DNA of 64,000 bases. It comes from Halodesulfurarchaeum formicicum (GTDB taxonomy: Archaea > Halobacteriota > Halobacteria > Halobacteriales > Halobacteriaceae). The first letter of the stretch is position 1, and each line of letters begins with the position of its first letter. A model generated the notes under the pieces. The model was not told where the DNA came from and made no database searches. It worked only from the letters and a program-made list of their open reading frames with translations. The position numbers and the translations under genes were made by a program. The DNA lies in the NCBI RefSeq assembly GCF_001886955.1, contig NZ_CP016804.1, forward strand, positions 992,001-1,056,000, read 5' to 3'. Of the stretch, positions 14,945 to 23,760 are shown in pieces.

Positions 14945-16418
14945 CGCGCTTGTCCTCCTGGTGGTCGCACCGATCGTGGCTGCGCTCTTGCCCCTCGGAA
15001 TCGGGCTGTTCATCCGGGGAAGCGGGCAGTACATCGCACTCGCGATGGCGGTCCTGCAGGTCGCCCTCTCCCTGCTGGTCCTCGAAGAAGTCCTCACTGC
15101 GGGTGCGTTCTCTTATGATGTCGCGGGGTATGCGCCGCCCTTCGGGATCGAACTGATCGGGGATGGCGTCTCCGCACCACTGCTGGTCCTGATCGCCTCG
15201 GTTACCCTCGCCGTGGTGCTTTACTCCTTCAGGTCCGGTCCGCAGGGCGATTCGTTCTACGGCGAACTGGCCTTCCTCACGGCCGGCCTCTCCGGGCTCG
15301 TCGCCACGGGCGACGTGTTCAACCTGTACGTATTCCTGGAGATCACGGGCCTGGCGACCTACGCGCTGGTCGCGAGTGACAGTTCGCCCGCTGCCGCGTA
15401 CGCGAGTCTCAAGTACCTGATCGTCGGGACGATCGGGGCCTCGTTCTATCTCCTGGGGGTCGGGTACCTGCTCGTGGCGACCGGTACGCTCAACATGGCC
15501 GACCTCGCGAGTTCCATCCCCGAGGTCGGCTACACGTCGCCGTTAATCCTCGCGGCGTTCGGACTCATCGTGGTGGGGCTGGGTGTCAAGGTGGCGCTGT
15601 TCCCGCTTCACACCTGGCAGCCGGATGCGTACGCCGAATCACCCCACACGATCAGTGCGCACATCGCGGCACTCGTGTCCACGGCGGCGGCCTACGCGCT
15701 GTTCCGGATCGTCTACGGCGTCTTCACCGTGGACTTCCTGGCGGCGGTGCCCATAGCTCGTGACACCTTGTTGGCCGCGGCTGGCATCAGCGTGATCGTC
15801 GGGGCTGTGCTCGCGGTCGTTCAGCGGGACCTCAAACGCATGCTCGCGTACTCGTCGGTCTCGCACTTCGGCCTGGTCGTCCTCGGGGTCAGCATCGGCA
15901 ACGAGACGGCCCTCGCAGGCGGCCTGATCCACCTCGTCGGCCACGGTGTCATGAAGGCTGGGCTCTTCCTGGCCGTCGGCGTGTTCGCTATGGGTGCGGG
16001 CGTGAAGACCGTTCAGGATCTTTCAGGGCTGGGAACTCGCTACCCGATCACGAGTGCCGCTTTCGGGGTGCTCGCCTTCTCGATGGTCGGGGTTCCCCCG
16101 GCGATCGGCTTCCCGGGGAAGTGGAACATCATCATGGGTGCAGTCCAGGCCGGAGAGTGGATCGTCGCCGTGATCGTCGTCACGAGTGCCCTGCTCACGC
16201 TGGGGTACTTCGGACGCCTGCTCGAACGGCTCTACTTCACCGAATCGATTACGAACACCGATCAGTCGGTCAAAGCTGACGGGGGACACCCCGAGGACGT
16301 GTCGGTCCTGTTGCGAACCATCGTCGTCGTCGCCGCGCTCGCGGCGGTTGGGCTCGGTTTCTGGGCCACAGAGCTCATTGACGTCTTCCAGCCGGTGATG
16401 GAGGTGTACTTTACATGA
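14937..16418 (+). CDS. mrpD: Mrp antiporter subunit D (NuoN/NuoM-like), first copy
   Basis: The 493-residue protein has about 14 membrane helices and is an antiporter-type proton channel subunit. The conserved blocks are FLEITGLATYALVAS with the buried glutamate, KVALFPLHTWQPDAYAESPH with its lysine and histidines, and KRMLAYSSVSHFGLVVLG. It belongs to the proton-conducting transporter family (PF00361) and is the one most like true MrpD. It overlaps mrpC by eight bases and the next subunit by four. Confidence 0.92.
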   Translation: MTDALVLLVVAPIVAALLPLGIGLFIRGSGQYIALAMAVLQVALSLLVLEEVLTAGAFSYDVAGYAPPFGIELIGDGVSAPLLVLIASVTLAVVLYSFRSGPQGDSFYGELAFLTAGLSGLVATGDVFNLYVFLEITGLATYALVASDSSPAAAYASLKYLIVGTIGASFYLLGVGYLLVATGTLNMADLASSIPEVGYTSPLILAAFGLIVVGLGVKVALFPLHTWQPDAYAESPHTISAHIAALVSTAAAYALFRIVYGVFTVDFLAAVPIARDTLLAAAGISVIVGAVLAVVQRDLKRMLAYSSVSHFGLVVLGVSIGNETALAGGLIHLVGHGVMKAGLFLAVGVFAMGAGVKTVQDLSGLGTRYPITSAAFGVLAFSMVGVPPAIGFPGKWNIIMGAVQAGEWIVAVIVVTSALLTLGYFGRLLERLYFTESITNTDQSVKADGGHPEDVSVLLRTIVVVAALAAVGLGFWATELIDVFQPVMEVYFT

Positions 16419-18094
16419 CAACTGAATCCTCGTTGCTGCCGCTGCTGGCAGTCCTGATCCCGTTTGCGGGCCTGTTCGCCATCGTGGCGACTGGCTCGCG
16501 ACCGAACGTTCGCGAAACAGCGACCATCGCGACCGCGCTCGCCACACTCGGGACGGTCGCGAGCATGGTGCCGACGGTGCTCCAGGGTGTCGTGCCCACG
16601 ACCGACCTCGGGGCGTTCGTCCCGGGCATCTCGCTGGTCCTGCAGGCCGACCCGCTCGGGATGGTCTTCGGCCTCATCGCGAGTTTCCTCTGGCTGGTCA
16701 CCAGCTTCTACAGCATCGGGTACATGCGCGGCCTGGACGAACTCTCCCAGACCCGGTACTTCGCGGCCTTCGCTGGCAGCATCGCGTCTGCGGTCGGTGT
16801 GGCCTTTGCGGCCAACTTGATCGTCCTCTACGTGTTCTACGAACTCCTCACAGTTGCGACGTACCCCCTCGTCGCCCACGACGAGACCCAGGAAGCCCGG
16901 ACGGCCGGGCGAAAGTACCTGGCCTATACCTTCGGCGGTGGGGTTGCGGCCCTCGCCGGGACCGCGCTCATCTACGTCGCAACCGGGACGGTGACCTTTA
17001 CACCTGGTGGGATCACGGGTCTGGCGACCGCCGACCCGCTCATCGGGCGGGTCGCGTTTGCGCTGTTGGTGGTCGGCTTCGGCGTGAAGGCCGCGCTCAT
17101 GCCGATCCACTCCTGGCTCCCCGACGCGATGGTTGCGCCGACTCCGGTCTCGGGGCTCCTCCACGCCGTGGCAGTCGTCAAGAGCGGCGTGTTCGCCATC
17201 GCGCGGGTCGTGCTTGACGTGTTTGGTCCGGAACCGATGGCTGAACTCGGACTGGGCCTGCCACTTGCGGCCGTCGCCGGCTTCACCATCGTCGCCGCGA
17301 GCGTGATCGCCTTGCGCCAGGACAATCTCAAGCGTCGACTGGCCTACTCGACGATCAGTCAGCTATCCTACATCGTGCTGGGACTGGGCCTGCTCTCGCC
17401 GGCGGCACTGGTCGGTGGCCTGCTCCACATCCCCGCTCACGCGTTCATGAAACTCACCCTGTTCTTCGTGGCCGGGGCGATCCACGTCGAAACACATACC
17501 GACGACATCAGCGACATGGCCGGGATCGGCCGCCGGATGCCCCTGGCGATGATCGCCTTCGCCGTGGCGAGTGTCGGGATGGCCGGGCTCCCGCTCGTGG
17601 CCGGGTTCGTGAGCAAGTGGTATCTCCTCATCGGGAGTCTTGACGCCGGTCAAACGGTGTTCGTGCTCGTGCTCCTGCTCTCGGGGCTGCTCAATATCGG
17701 ATACTTCTGGCCCATCGTCTACCAGGCGTTCTTCCAGACGCCGGCGGATGCCGATTCGAAACCGGTGATCGAAGGGCCGTTCGGTGGGAAACAGGCTCGC
17801 GCCGACGGCGGCACGGCCGATGGGCTGGCCGTGGACCGAAATCCGAGCGATCACACTCGTAGTGAGTCCCACGAGGCGACAGCCGACAACCACGAGGACC
17901 ACGACCACCATGGCGGCCCGCCAGCAGGTGGCTGGGAACGCCGTGCGCTCGGTGCCGAGAGTACGTGGTTCATGATCGGACCGATTCTCGTGGCTGCGAC
18001 CGGGGCGGTCGTCCTCGGAATCGATCCTGAAGGGGCGATCTTCCTGCAACTGATCCAGCAGATCGTCGAGAACGCAACGGGGGTGGCCTTCTGA
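16415..18094 (+). CDS. Mrp proton-conducting subunit, second MrpD/MrpA-like copy with His-rich loop
   Basis: The 559-residue protein is a second member of the proton-conducting transporter family. It has VLYVFYELLTVATYPLVAHDE with the conserved glutamate, KAALMPIHSWLPDAMVAPTPVS and KRRLAYSTISQLSYIVLG. It resembles the NuoL/MrpA N-terminal domain as well as MrpD. Between the last two helices there is a long hydrophilic insert (about residues 448-510) ending in a histidine-rich stretch, DNHEDHDHHGG (about 490-500), which could bind metal. It overlaps the upstream gene by four bases and the downstream start by one. Confidence 0.88.
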   Translation: MTTESSLLPLLAVLIPFAGLFAIVATGSRPNVRETATIATALATLGTVASMVPTVLQGVVPTTDLGAFVPGISLVLQADPLGMVFGLIASFLWLVTSFYSIGYMRGLDELSQTRYFAAFAGSIASAVGVAFAANLIVLYVFYELLTVATYPLVAHDETQEARTAGRKYLAYTFGGGVAALAGTALIYVATGTVTFTPGGITGLATADPLIGRVAFALLVVGFGVKAALMPIHSWLPDAMVAPTPVSGLLHAVAVVKSGVFAIARVVLDVFGPEPMAELGLGLPLAAVAGFTIVAASVIALRQDNLKRRLAYSTISQLSYIVLGLGLLSPAALVGGLLHIPAHAFMKLTLFFVAGAIHVETHTDDISDMAGIGRRMPLAMIAFAVASVGMAGLPLVAGFVSKWYLLIGSLDAGQTVFVLVLLLSGLLNIGYFWPIVYQAFFQTPADADSKPVIEGPFGGKQARADGGTADGLAVDRNPSDHTRSESHEATADNHEDHDHHGGPPAGGWERRALGAESTWFMIGPILVAATGAVVLGIDPEGAIFLQLIQQIVENATGVAF

Positions 18095-19833
18095 TGGATC
18101 CGATGACGAGTGTGCCGCCGGCCGTTGTGGTCTTGGCCGTGGCAATCGCCCTTCCCTTCCTCCCGCGACGTCTGGGACATGCCCTGGGCGTGCTCGCAAC
18201 TGGTGGGGCCTCGATCTGGGCGTTTCTCGCTCCCGCCGGAGTACATCTCCCGGTTCGGTTCCTGGGCTTCGAGGCGGTGCTGCTCCAGGTCGATACCCTC
18301 TCCCGGCTCATGGGGATCATCTTCGGCCTCATCGCGGCCGCCGCAGTCCTCTACTCGTATTCCTCAGGGGCATCGAACCGACAGACGGCTTTCGCCCTGG
18401 GATATGTCGGCACCAGTCTGGGGGCCGTCTTCGCCGGCGACTGGCTCACGATGGTGTTCTTCTGGGAGCTCATGGCCGTCACCAGCACGCTGCTGGTCTG
18501 GGATTATGGCGGTGAGGCCATTCGAGCCGGCTTCCGCTATGCCTTCTATCACGGGCTCGGCGGGAGTCTGCTCATGGCAGCAGTCGTCTGGCATTACACC
18601 GTCGTCGACTCGTTCCTCTTCAGTGCGAGTTCGGGGCTCGTGGCCGGGATTCCGACGGCGCTCGCCGCGGTCGGGATCGGCGTCAACGTCGGGTTCGTCG
18701 GGCTCCACGCCTGGCTGCCGGACACCTATCCGCGGCCCCAGATCGCGGCCAGTGTCTTCCTCTCGGTCTACACCACGAAGACCGGTGTGTATGGCCTGGC
18801 CCGGGCCTTCCCGGACGGCCACATCGCGATCGCGTACATGGGCGCGGCGATGGCGATGATCGGTGTCATCTACGCGCTGTTCCAACATGACATGCGACGC
18901 CTCCTCTCCTATCACATCCAGTCTCAGGTAGGATACATGGTCGCCGGCGTCGGGATCGGGACGGCGATGGCGACGGCCGGGGCCTTCGCTCACGTGTTCA
19001 ACCACATCCTCTACAAGGCGTTGCTCTTCATGACTGCCGGCGTGGTCATCGCCCGGACCGGAACCGAGCGTCTGGACGATCTGGGCGGGCTTGCCAAGCA
19101 CCTGCCCTTTACGGCACTCGCGTTCACGATTGCCGCGCTCTCGATTTCCGGGTTCCCCGGGTTCAACGGCTTCGTGAGCAAGGGCCTGCTCACCGTCGCG
19201 GCCCACGAGGAACACCTCACGGTGATCTACTACCTGCTTATGGCGGCCGGTGTGGGCACGTTCATGTCCTTCATCAAGTTCGGCTACTATGCCTTCTTCC
19301 GTGATCTGGATCGGGAGTGGGACGTCGACTGGTCGAACTGGGGCCAGCGGGTCGCCATGCTTGGCGTCTCCGCACTGCTGGTGCTGTTCGGCCTCTTCCC
19401 ACAGACTCTCTTCGCAGTGCTGCCCGGGAGTACCGCCCACGCCCACACCTTCGCCCCGAGTCATATTCTCGAAGGGCTGATTCTGGCAGCACTGGGGCTG
19501 GTCGGCTTCGCAGTCGTCAAAAAGCCGCTGTCCAGGATCGCCCACGTGCCGGACGTGGATGCGATCATCAACCCCGTCATGTTCTACGGGACGAGGGGAC
19601 TGGTCCGGGGGCTCACCGAACTGTATGCAGCCGTGGATCGTGTCGTTGCCGGTGGGGCCTATGCCATCGCCCGACGGCTCTCCCATCCGTATCCGGTACT
19701 TAACTGGCTGCGTGTCAGGGCGACCAGCGTGGAGCGTGAGTTCCGACCCGGAAGCCTGCGGGCGACGATCGCCGCGAGCATCGCGCTGATGGTCGTGGTA
19801 CTGAGCGGCGTCCTGCTCGGACTCCTATTCTAG
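18094..19833 (+). CDS. Mrp proton-conducting subunit, third MrpD/MrpA-like copy
   Basis: The 579-residue protein is the third proton-conducting transporter subunit of the operon. Key blocks are MVFFWELMAVTSTLLVWDY, GFVGLHAWLPDTYPRPQIA and RRLLSYHIQSQVGYMVAGVG. It has about 14 core helices plus a C-terminal amphipathic region with a final helix (ALMVVVLSGVLLGLLF). The large Mrp subunit seems to be replaced by separate D-like and DUF4040 proteins. It ends the nine-gene operon, and its last nine bases overlap the convergent coaBC gene. Confidence 0.88.
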   Translation: MDPMTSVPPAVVVLAVAIALPFLPRRLGHALGVLATGGASIWAFLAPAGVHLPVRFLGFEAVLLQVDTLSRLMGIIFGLIAAAAVLYSYSSGASNRQTAFALGYVGTSLGAVFAGDWLTMVFFWELMAVTSTLLVWDYGGEAIRAGFRYAFYHGLGGSLLMAAVVWHYTVVDSFLFSASSGLVAGIPTALAAVGIGVNVGFVGLHAWLPDTYPRPQIAASVFLSVYTTKTGVYGLARAFPDGHIAIAYMGAAMAMIGVIYALFQHDMRRLLSYHIQSQVGYMVAGVGIGTAMATAGAFAHVFNHILYKALLFMTAGVVIARTGTERLDDLGGLAKHLPFTALAFTIAALSISGFPGFNGFVSKGLLTVAAHEEHLTVIYYLLMAAGVGTFMSFIKFGYYAFFRDLDREWDVDWSNWGQRVAMLGVSALLVLFGLFPQTLFAVLPGSTAHAHTFAPSHILEGLILAALGLVGFAVVKKPLSRIAHVPDVDAIINPVMFYGTRGLVRGLTELYAAVDRVVAGGAYAIARRLSHPYPVLNWLRVRATSVEREFRPGSLRATIAASIALMVVVLSGVLLGLLF

Positions 19834-20973
19834 GACGGTTGCCAGTTCGGTGGCCACTTTCTCGCCGAGAGCGGTTTTGGAGCCCTCGAACTGTGCCGTT
19901 CGCTCCTCGAAGACGAATTCGACTGCGGTCTCCGGCCCGCCCATCGCGTCGACGTGATTCGCGACGACGAAGGCCATGTCCACCCGGTCAAGGAGTTCGT
20001 GGGCTCCATCGAGCAGTGTGTCTCGATCGCTCTCGACTTTGAACCCGACGATGGGGAGATCTGGGTACGAATCCCGGATGGTGTCCACCAGTTTCGGTGT
20101 GGGCTCCAGTTCGAGCGTGCGCGACTCGCCGGAAGATAGTTTCTCGGCGGCGGGGTCGACGGTGTAGTCCGAGATCGCGGCCGCAGAGACAAAGGCGTCC
20201 GCGTCCTCGGCGGCTTCGAGGGCCGCCTCGGTCATCTCGGCGGCCGTCTCGACGGACTGCACTTCGGCATAAGGAACTGACCCTCCGTTGTGCAAGAGTG
20301 TGACCGATCCGCCCCGGACGTAGATGGCACGGGCGACCGCCCGGCCGGTTCGGCCGCTCGCGCGATTCGTGAGGACCCGGACCGGATCGATCGGTTCCGC
20401 GGTGGCCCCACTCGTGACCACCACGTGTGAGCCGGTGAGCGGCGAATCAGTCGCTGCCCGAGCCGTTTCGAGCGCGATCGTATCGGCCGTCGCGATCTTG
20501 GCCTTGCCCTCCTCGATCCGGGGTGGAACGACCGAGACGCCCCACTCTGCGATCGTCTCGATGTTGCGTGCGACCCCTGGGTGATCGAACATCCCCTCGT
20601 GCATCGCCGGTGCGAGCACGACCGGAATTCCGGCCCCGAGAGCGGTGGTAACCCCAGTCGTCACGGGGGTGTCGTCGATGCCACCCGCGATCTTGCCGAT
20701 CGTGTTGGCCGTCGCGGGGGCCACCAGGCAAACATCCGCCCAGCCGTCTTTCCCACAGAGCTCGACGTGCTCGACGGCCCCTGTCAGGTCCGTTACGACC
20801 GGTTCGTCCGTCGCGTAGGTGACCGCATCGGGGTGGACGATCCCCTGGGCGGATTCAGTCATGAGCGCCCGGACCGTCGCCCCGCGACGCCGGAGTTCGT
20901 GGGCCAGTTCGACGACCGTCACGGCGGCGACACTTCCGGTCACTCCCAGTGCCACGTTCGTCCCGTCGAGCAT
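19825..20973 (-). CDS. coaBC: Bifunctional CoaBC: phosphopantothenoylcysteine decarboxylase / phosphopantothenate-cysteine ligase
   Basis: The 382-residue bifunctional enzyme makes 4'-phosphopantetheine for coenzyme A. The N-terminal flavoprotein half (CoaC, about residues 1-175) has VALGVTGSVAAVTVVEL, LVAPATANTIGKIAGGI and the HEGMFDHPGV region around the active site. The C-terminal half (CoaB, about 180-382) starts with VVVTSGATAEPIDPVRVLTN, followed by RASGRTGRAVA. The ATG at 20973 puts the flavin motif at the usual place; the longer frame to 21114 would overlap the divergent SRPBCC gene. It overlaps the convergent Mrp gene by nine bases. Confidence 0.95.
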   Translation of the reverse strand: MLDGTNVALGVTGSVAAVTVVELAHELRRRGATVRALMTESAQGIVHPDAVTYATDEPVVTDLTGAVEHVELCGKDGWADVCLVAPATANTIGKIAGGIDDTPVTTGVTTALGAGIPVVLAPAMHEGMFDHPGVARNIETIAEWGVSVVPPRIEEGKAKIATADTIALETARAATDSPLTGSHVVVTSGATAEPIDPVRVLTNRASGRTGRAVARAIYVRGGSVTLLHNGGSVPYAEVQSVETAAEMTEAALEAAEDADAFVSAAAISDYTVDPAAEKLSSGESRTLELEPTPKLVDTIRDSYPDLPIVGFKVESDRDTLLDGAHELLDRVDMAFVVANHVDAMGGPETAVEFVFEERTAQFEGSKTALGEKVATELATVLE

Positions 20974-21055
20974 CGTCCGTGATTCGACGGGGACGGGGAT
21001 AAACCTGGGCGATGTGGGCGGCACGCTCTTCTGCCGGGCCCGACTACGATCGATC

Positions 21056-21535
21056 GTGAACGAGATCGCTGTCTCTCGGGACCTGAACCAGCCGCCTCCG
21101 GTGGTGTTCGACACCGTCCGGGACTTCCAGGCCTACCCACGCTATTCGAAGTACCTGCAGTCGGTTTCGGCGACCGCGGATACGCGGGCGACCGAGTACG
21201 AGTTCCAGTTCGGCTGGTGGAAACTCGCCTACGAGACCCAGGCCCAGGTGACCGCGTGTGAGCCACCACATACGATCGACTGGACGATCACACAGGATCT
21301 CGAGGCCGAGGGTCGCTGGGTCGTCGAAGAGCGGTCCGACGGGTCACAGCTCCACTTTCAGGTCGCCTACGACCCGGACTCGCTCGGTTCGGATGCAGTC
21401 TCGTTGCCGTTTGGCGTCTCCCTGGACTGGGTTCGGGATCGAGCGACGGATCTGATCGAGTCGGAAGCAAAGCGCGTGCTGGATCGAATCGCGAGAGCGG
21501 TGGACGATCGACCGAAATCCGAAGCTATCGAGTAG
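21056..21535 (+). CDS. SRPBCC (polyketide cyclase/START-like) protein
   Basis: The 159-residue protein has the helix-grip pattern of the SRPBCC superfamily: IAVSRDLNQPPPVVFDTVRDFQAYPRY at the N-terminus (shown in family form VF-TVRDF-AYPRYSKYL), a central antiparallel sheet (EYEFQFGWWKLAYETQAQV) and a long C-terminal helix. Relatives bind lipids or aromatic ligands, or act like COQ10. No ligand can be assigned. I chose the GTG at 21056, as the frame upstream runs antisense through coaBC. Its stop is three bases from the convergent polyprenyl synthase stop. Confidence 0.8.
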   Translation: MNEIAVSRDLNQPPPVVFDTVRDFQAYPRYSKYLQSVSATADTRATEYEFQFGWWKLAYETQAQVTACEPPHTIDWTITQDLEAEGRWVVEERSDGSQLHFQVAYDPDSLGSDAVSLPFGVSLDWVRDRATDLIESEAKRVLDRIARAVDDRPKSEAIE

Positions 21536-21538
21536 GAT

Positions 21539-22603
21539 TCAACGATCGCGTTCGATCACGTAGCGGGTGAAATCCTCGAGTTCGGCCTGCACCTCGGGAT
21601 CGATGTCCACTTCACCTAGCTGTGAGCGGGCGTCGGCAGCGAGCCGTTCGGCGGTTTCCAGGGCGAACTCCACGCTGTCGGTCTCCTGGAGAATCGAGAG
21701 GACGAATTCGATCTCCTCGTCGGTGACCTCCTCGGCCGTGAGAATCGACTCCAGGCGGTCCCGATCGGCCGGGTCAGCTTTTTTGAGGGCGTGAATCACG
21801 AGCAGCGTGCGTTTGCCCTCCCGGATGTCGTTTCCGAAAGCCTTGCCGAACTCCCCGGCCTGATCGAGTGAGTGTTTCACGTCGAGGACGTCGTCGCCGA
21901 TCTGGAAGGCGATCGAGAGGGACTCGGCGTAGGCGGCGAAGGCATCCTCGACAGCATCGGAGCTGTCCGTCACGAGTGCGGCCAGGCGGCCCGCTATCCG
22001 CCCCAGACAGCCGGTCTTGCAGGCGCTCATCTCCAGGTATTGGGCCTCGGTGATGTCGATCTCGCTCTCGTTGTGCCAGACGATATCCGTGCCCTGGCCC
22101 AGATGGGTCCGGTTCAGTTCGAAGGTCAACATCTCGTAGATCCCGAGTTGCTGGGACGGATCGAGGTCTCCGGGATTCGCCGAGATTACCTTCAGAGGCA
22201 CGAAGTAGAGCGCGTTCCCGGCGTTCAACGCGATGTCGGTTCCATAGCGGAGGTGAATCGCCTCTTCGCCCCGACGTAACGTCGCGTCGTCTTCCACGTC
22301 GTCGACGATAATCGTCCCGGTGTGGAGAATTTCGGGGATCGTGGCGTAGGGGAGATACTGCTCGGGATCCTCCCCCAAAGCGTCCACGAGTTCGAGAAAG
22401 AGGACCGGTCGCCAGCGCTTGCCACCCCGATCGAGCAGATCCCAGACTGGTTCGAAGAGGGCCTGCGCGATCGCCTCAGTATCGTATTCGTATCGCGGCG
22501 GCCCGAACAGGTCGGCCAACGTCTCCTCGGTGATCGTCCGTGGCAGGAGCTGTTCGATCTCCCGATCGATCGGCTCCCGCCACTCGGTCAACGCGTCCCG
22601 CAT
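21539..22603 (-). CDS. Polyprenyl (geranylgeranyl-type) diphosphate synthase
   Basis: The 354-residue prenyltransferase extends isoprenoid chains from DMAPP/IPP, giving precursors of archaeal lipids, carotenoids and quinones. It shows GGKRWRP (about residue 60), the first aspartate-rich motif DDVEDD (residues 101-106, followed by LRRGE), KTGCL (about 196) and the second motif GDDVLDV (236-242), then FGNDIREGKRTL. Product length cannot be fixed from the sequence. It lies 2 kb from the mevalonate gene cluster but on the opposite strand. Confidence 0.9.
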   Translation of the reverse strand: MRDALTEWREPIDREIEQLLPRTITEETLADLFGPPRYEYDTEAIAQALFEPVWDLLDRGGKRWRPVLFLELVDALGEDPEQYLPYATIPEILHTGTIIVDDVEDDATLRRGEEAIHLRYGTDIALNAGNALYFVPLKVISANPGDLDPSQQLGIYEMLTFELNRTHLGQGTDIVWHNESEIDITEAQYLEMSACKTGCLGRIAGRLAALVTDSSDAVEDAFAAYAESLSIAFQIGDDVLDVKHSLDQAGEFGKAFGNDIREGKRTLLVIHALKKADPADRDRLESILTAEEVTDEEIEFVLSILQETDSVEFALETAERLAADARSQLGEVDIDPEVQAELEDFTRYVIERDR

Positions 22604-22695
22604 GTGTCGGGAGTGACTGGGTGAGACTAAAAAACTTGAGTTCCGGTCACCCGGCGATGCACAACCCTTTTTTGGCCGCCCATAAACTCACGACC

Positions 22696-22950
22696 ATGAG
22701 TACCGAAGCCGAACTCCGCGAGGAGTTCATAACGGCTTTCGAGGACGCGGAGTACCCCGTTACCGGACAGATGGACCTCGTTCCGGCCCTCCCGAAGGGT
22801 CCCCGGACGAAATTCGAGGCCGGCGGCGTGAGTTTCTCCGTGATGGAGCTGGCCTCGAAGCTCGGCTCCCACGCTGATTTCCCCTATGAAGACGTCGAGT
22901 CCCTGGTCGATGACATCATGGACGCGTTGCGCGAAGAAGACGAGATCTAG
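22696..22950 (+). CDS. MTH865-family protein (function unknown)
   Basis: The 84-residue acidic protein matches the MTH865 family (PF07747), an EF-hand-like helical fold known from a Methanothermobacter structure. The pattern LREEFITAFEDAEYPVTGQMDLVPALP is typical (only part quoted: AFEDAEYPVTGQMDLVPALP). No calcium-binding loop is convincing and no function is known. The ATG at 22696 is preceded by CCCTTTTTTGG about 30 bases upstream, a plausible TATA-like element. Its stop overlaps the convergent NAD-kinase-like gene by four bases. Confidence 0.85.
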   Translation: MSTEAELREEFITAFEDAEYPVTGQMDLVPALPKGPRTKFEAGGVSFSVMELASKLGSHADFPYEDVESLVDDIMDALREEDEI

Positions 22951-23690
22951 TTCTCCGGGTCGTTCGCGAGCGGCGGGATCGTCTCTTCGAGGACGGCGAT
23001 CTCGACCGGCTCGCCCCAGTCAAGTTTCACCGGCGCTCCGGCCGGTACGCGCTCGACCGGGTCGTCATCGACGACCAGCGAGACCGGGACCGACTCGCGG
23101 ACGACCTCGAACTCGATCGGTGGGGCCAACACCCACTGCGGGCGTTCGGTCCGGAACGGACCGACTGGCACGACTGCGAGGCCATCGAGTTCCGGATCGA
23201 GAATCGGACCGCCCGCAGCCGTTCCATACCCGGGAGTTCCGGCCGGCGCTGCGGCCACGATTCCATCGGCTCGGACCTGATCGACCACGACATCGGTTTC
23301 GACTTTGCGGGTCCGGAACTCCGAGATTCGGGCCGGCTCCGCCGTCACTACCATGACATCCATCAGGGCGCGATAGGTGTTCTCGCCCAGTGAGACCGCT
23401 ATCGTCGGCACTGTCTCGATGGTCGACTCACCAGCCACCAGGGCCGAAATGGCGGCCGTCAGGTCGGGCAGGGAAACAGTCGGCAGCCCCGCATCGACGG
23501 CGACTGGCACGATTGGCACCTGGACCCCCGCCGTCACGGCCGAGAGCAGGGCCGATTCGCCGACGGTGACGAGGAAATCGCTCTCCGGTGGATCCTCGGC
23601 TGAAACGCGCTGGATGTGCTCGATATCGGCTGTTCCACCGGATTCGATTCCCGCAGGTACGCGCTCCGCCGGCCCGACGATCGTCACGCG
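22947..23690 (-). CDS. NAD-kinase-like protein lacking the GGDG catalytic motif
   Basis: The protein of about 247 residues aligns with the NAD kinase family. Its C-terminal half has RADGIVAAAPAGTPGYGTAAGG followed by PILDPELDGLAVVPVGPF, the NADK pattern DGLIVATPTGSTAY-AGGPI. The N-terminal half has VTVGESALLSAV where active kinases have the GGDGTLL loop, and ALMDVMVV where they have ALNE/D. The catalytic aspartate loop is therefore degenerate, so this may be a non-catalytic or altered paralog. The GTG at 23690 keeps the start outside the upstream nth gene. It lies 70 bases downstream of nth in the same direction. Confidence 0.75.
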   Translation of the reverse strand, partial: RVTIVGPAERVPAGIESGGTADIEHIQRVSAEDPPESDFLVTVGESALLSAVTAGVQVPIVPVAVDAGLPTVSLPDLTAAISALVAGESTIETVPTIAVSLGENTYRALMDVMVVTAEPARISEFRTRKVETDVVVDQVRADGIVAAAPAGTPGYGTAAGGPILDPELDGLAVVPVGPFRTERPQWVLAPPIEFEVVRESVPVSLVVDDDPVERVPAGAPVKLDWGEPVEIAVLEETIPPLANDPEN

Positions 23691-23760
23691 CACGGATACC
23701 GCCCCCTGGCCATCAACGGGGAGTCGCCCCCGACGGGCAAAAGGCTGCGGGGTGCGGCAG

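Noticed and set aside
18364-19686. Minus-strand frame of 440 codons
   Set aside because: It is antisense to the third Mrp proton-conducting subunit and rich in His/Glu/Arg without a fold-like pattern.
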